A DNA stretch of 6,045 bases. Origin: CAYMAZ01 sp964428185. Lineage in GTDB: Bacteria; Bacteroidota; Bacteroidia; Bacteroidales; DTU049. How positions within the stretch are numbered: the stretch's first letter is position 1; each line of letters starts with the position of its first letter. Shown piece after piece: positions 4,233 through 6,045 of this stretch. A program made the position numbers and the translations under genes. Location: assembly GCA_964428185.1 (NCBI GenBank), contig CAYRXH010000125.1, positions 1 to 6,045 on the forward strand. Reading direction: 5' to 3'. The notes beneath the pieces are model-generated. The model was not told the DNA's origin. It saw nothing but the letters and a program-made list of their open reading frames with translations, and did no database searches.

Positions 4233-6045
4233 AATTGATTGTTTTACTCAGTGTGTTGTTTATGGGCATGATACTTCATGCGCAACAGCCATTGCCATGC
4301 AAAAGCATATCACAAAGTGATTTTGCGGGAACAAGTCCGCTTGTTTATTCATCATGCATTGAATCATCAACGCCCTTGCATTTTGGCAATAACACAAATG
4401 CAATTGCAGAGGCATCCACAAGTATTGTTTTTAAGCCGGGGGCAAAAATTACAGTTGATAATGGAGGAAGTTTTATTGCAAGGATAAATCCCAATGTATT
4501 TGAGGTGGTATGGTTTGAGCCGGAGAATAGTTATGGATATGTTCCTAAATATAATAAAGTAGAATTTGGAATTAAACTACCTGAAAATTACACGAATGAA
4601 ATAATATCTTTTATTGATAATAATGACGTAGGATTAAATCCGTTTGATCCTGAAGACATTGCGATTGAAGCAAGATTGATATCTCCATCTGGTAAAGAAA
4701 GAAAAGCAACAGGATTTTATTATGTTCCATTTGAAAGAAACATATCAGAAAACAAGTGGGATGAAATGGTGGATGATCAATATAAATGGAGAATTCGTTT
4801 TTGCCCAGATGAGATTGGTATATGGAGTATAAAAATATATTTGGTAGTAAGCCAATCAGTTGTTGGTTTTCCTTTCGAATTTAATTTTACTTGTATCCCT
4901 TCAGATCATAAGGGATATTTGTGTGTTAGTAAAACAGGCACAAATCAGGACAAATATCTTTATTATAGTGAAACACAGGAAACATTTTTTAGTATCGGGC
5001 ATAATATCTGTCATTCTGATTTTTATGAAATCACACCAGAGAAAAGCTTAAAACACCAGGAATGGTTAAATGAACTTGCACAATCGGGCGGAAATTTTTT
5101 CAGGCTTGAACTGGGAGGGCAATCAGCTTTACCTGACTGGGATAGCCACAATAATTACCTGACAAAAATGGAAGAGATGTGGGAGCTTGATCAATTAATT
5201 GAATTGGCAGAATTAAAAAATTTATATTTTATAATGTTCCGCTGTCACGATGAAATAGTTGATAAAGCAAGCTGGGATGTAGTGGGTTGGGATAATAACC
5301 CGTACAAAACAGAGTTTAATCTCAATAAACGGATAGATTATTTCAATAATCCTGAAGTAATCAAATGGCAATTAAACACATTGAGATATATTTTTTCTCG
5401 CTGGGGTTATTCTCCTTCATTTGCATTTTATGGGTATTCTGAAGTGGATAATTGGACTAAAGATATGCAAATTGAAGAGAATTTCACAGAAAAAGAAGTG
5501 ATTAGCAATTTTCGAGATTGGTATATTAATCAGAGGTTATTTGTCAAAGGTAATTTAGGATTTGAAGAAATGCTATTTCTTAACACATATGCATCATTCG
5601 AGGATTATAGTTTTGAACTTAATAAAAACAAATCCTATATGTTTAAAAACTCAGATGTTGTTGGGTTTCACAAATACGGTGAGACCAAAAATATTAATTA
5701 TTCAGAAAGATATGATTTAACTGAAGATTTATGGAACGAATGGGGAAAGCCTGTTTTTATTGAGGAAATTGGTCAATCTGGAAATGAACATGGTGAACGT
5801 ATTGGAATTAATTGTTGCACAGATATTGAGTTTCACAATGCAATCTGGAGCACTAGTTTTATGGATGGAGCAGGAACAGGAATGCATTGGAACTGGAACA
5901 GAGGGGTTCATGATTTTGGTTTTTACACACAATATCATAATCTCCAATCATTTTTTGCAGGTGAAGATTTGCGTTCAGATCAATATTCTTCACAGAAGTG
6001 GAAAGATCAAGGATTATTTAATTTTAACTCAACAACTATTGAAAA
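4226..6045 (+). CDS. Large secreted glycoside hydrolase-like protein with DUF5060-like N-terminal domain, running off the right edge
   Basis: The frame is open from ATG 4226 to the window end: 606 complete codons, no stop. A signal peptide covers 1-20 (MKQLIVLLSVLFMGMILHAQ). Residues about 58-88 form a small beta module (A-x-x-x-I-x-x-x-P-G-x-K, then G-G-S-F-x-A-x-I), like the module near the C-terminus of the GH16 protein. Residues 92-224 look like the Ig-like DUF5060 domain: FEVVWFEPEN, GFYYVPFERN, WRIRFCPDEIGIWSIKIYL. From about 228 a clan A-type TIM barrel follows: TFFSIGHNICHSDFY, WLNELAQSGGNFFRLELG, then FYGYSEVDNW with candidate acid/base E406, and KPVFIEEIG with candidate nucleophile E514. 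Near the edge, GAGTGMHWNWNRGVHDFGFY is typical of DUF5060-linked hydrolases. The Asn that usually precedes the acid/base Glu in clan A is Ser405 here. The substrate is unknown but probably a polysaccharide; the GH family number is uncertain. A T9SS tail may lie beyond the window. G+C falls from about 40% in the first 275 bases to about 31% afterwards. Confidence 0.8.
   Translation, partial: MKQLIVLLSVLFMGMILHAQQPLPCKSISQSDFAGTSPLVYSSCIESSTPLHFGNNTNAIAEASTSIVFKPGAKITVDNGGSFIARINPNVFEVVWFEPENSYGYVPKYNKVEFGIKLPENYTNEIISFIDNNDVGLNPFDPEDIAIEARLISPSGKERKATGFYYVPFERNISENKWDEMVDDQYKWRIRFCPDEIGIWSIKIYLVVSQSVVGFPFEFNFTCIPSDHKGYLCVSKTGTNQDKYLYYSETQETFFSIGHNICHSDFYEITPEKSLKHQEWLNELAQSGGNFFRLELGGQSALPDWDSHNNYLTKMEEMWELDQLIELAELKNLYFIMFRCHDEIVDKASWDVVGWDNNPYKTEFNLNKRIDYFNNPEVIKWQLNTLRYIFSRWGYSPSFAFYGYSEVDNWTKDMQIEENFTEKEVISNFRDWYINQRLFVKGNLGFEEMLFLNTYASFEDYSFELNKNKSYMFKNSDVVGFHKYGETKNINYSERYDLTEDLWNEWGKPVFIEEIGQSGNEHGERIGINCCTDIEFHNAIWSTSFMDGAGTGMHWNWNRGVHDFGFYTQYHNLQSFFAGEDLRSDQYSSQKWKDQGLFNFNSTTIE

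Noticed and set aside
4015..4269. Minus-strand 84-residue frame across the spacer and the duplicated adhesin end.
   Set aside because: It is antisense to the adhesin remnant, whose coding sense is clear from copy 1.
4278..5051. Two short plus-strand frames, 4278-4487 and 4860-5051.
   Set aside because: Both are other-frame shadows within the long open hydrolase frame beginning at 4226.
5729..5947. Minus-strand 72-residue frame near the right end.
   Set aside because: Antisense shadow of the hydrolase catalytic region.

Overview
The window looks like chromosomal DNA from a member of the Bacteroidota. The evidence is a TAnnTTTG-type promoter, four predicted secreted proteins whose signal peptides all end in an x-A-Q motif, a C-terminal type IX secretion (T9SS) sorting domain, and AT-rich codon use. 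I cannot assign a genus. No tRNA, rRNA, CRISPR array, transposase or integrase was seen.

Layout, all on the plus strand. Positions 1-195 are a non-coding upstream region ending in a good Bacteroidota-type promoter (136-168). Next is a trimeric adhesin or tail-fibre-like surface protein (210-1682). Its natural start is probably ATG 196, which is separated from the reading frame by a run of seven G. One base later comes a secreted family 16 glycoside hydrolase with a T9SS tail (1684-3243). Three bases after that is a small secreted protein of unknown function (3247-3921). These three genes read as one operon. A 175-base AT-rich spacer follows. Then comes a 136-base, near-identical second copy of the 3' end of the adhesin gene (4097-4232), here a headless stub. 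The stub again stops one base before the start of a secreted enzyme gene: a large glycoside hydrolase-like protein with an N-terminal DUF5060-like domain, open from 4226 to the right edge. That last gene has no stop in the window, so it is easily missed in an ORF scan that requires a stop codon.

The most interesting feature is the repeated junction 'adhesin tail, purine-rich ribosome binding site, 1-base gap, secreted enzyme', present twice 2542 bases apart. It suggests that enzyme genes are swapped or inserted behind a conserved adhesin 3' end, each carrying a copy of that end and its translation start signal. The adhesin gene is clearly richer in G+C (about 47% in hand-counted lines) than the enzyme genes (about 31-36%), which supports a mosaic origin. 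Functionally the locus appears to make exported proteins: a coiled-coil/YadA-like fibre, two polysaccharide-active enzymes and a possible outer-membrane protein. No SusC/SusD pair, regulator or sugar-uptake gene is visible, so calling it a polysaccharide utilisation locus would go beyond the data.
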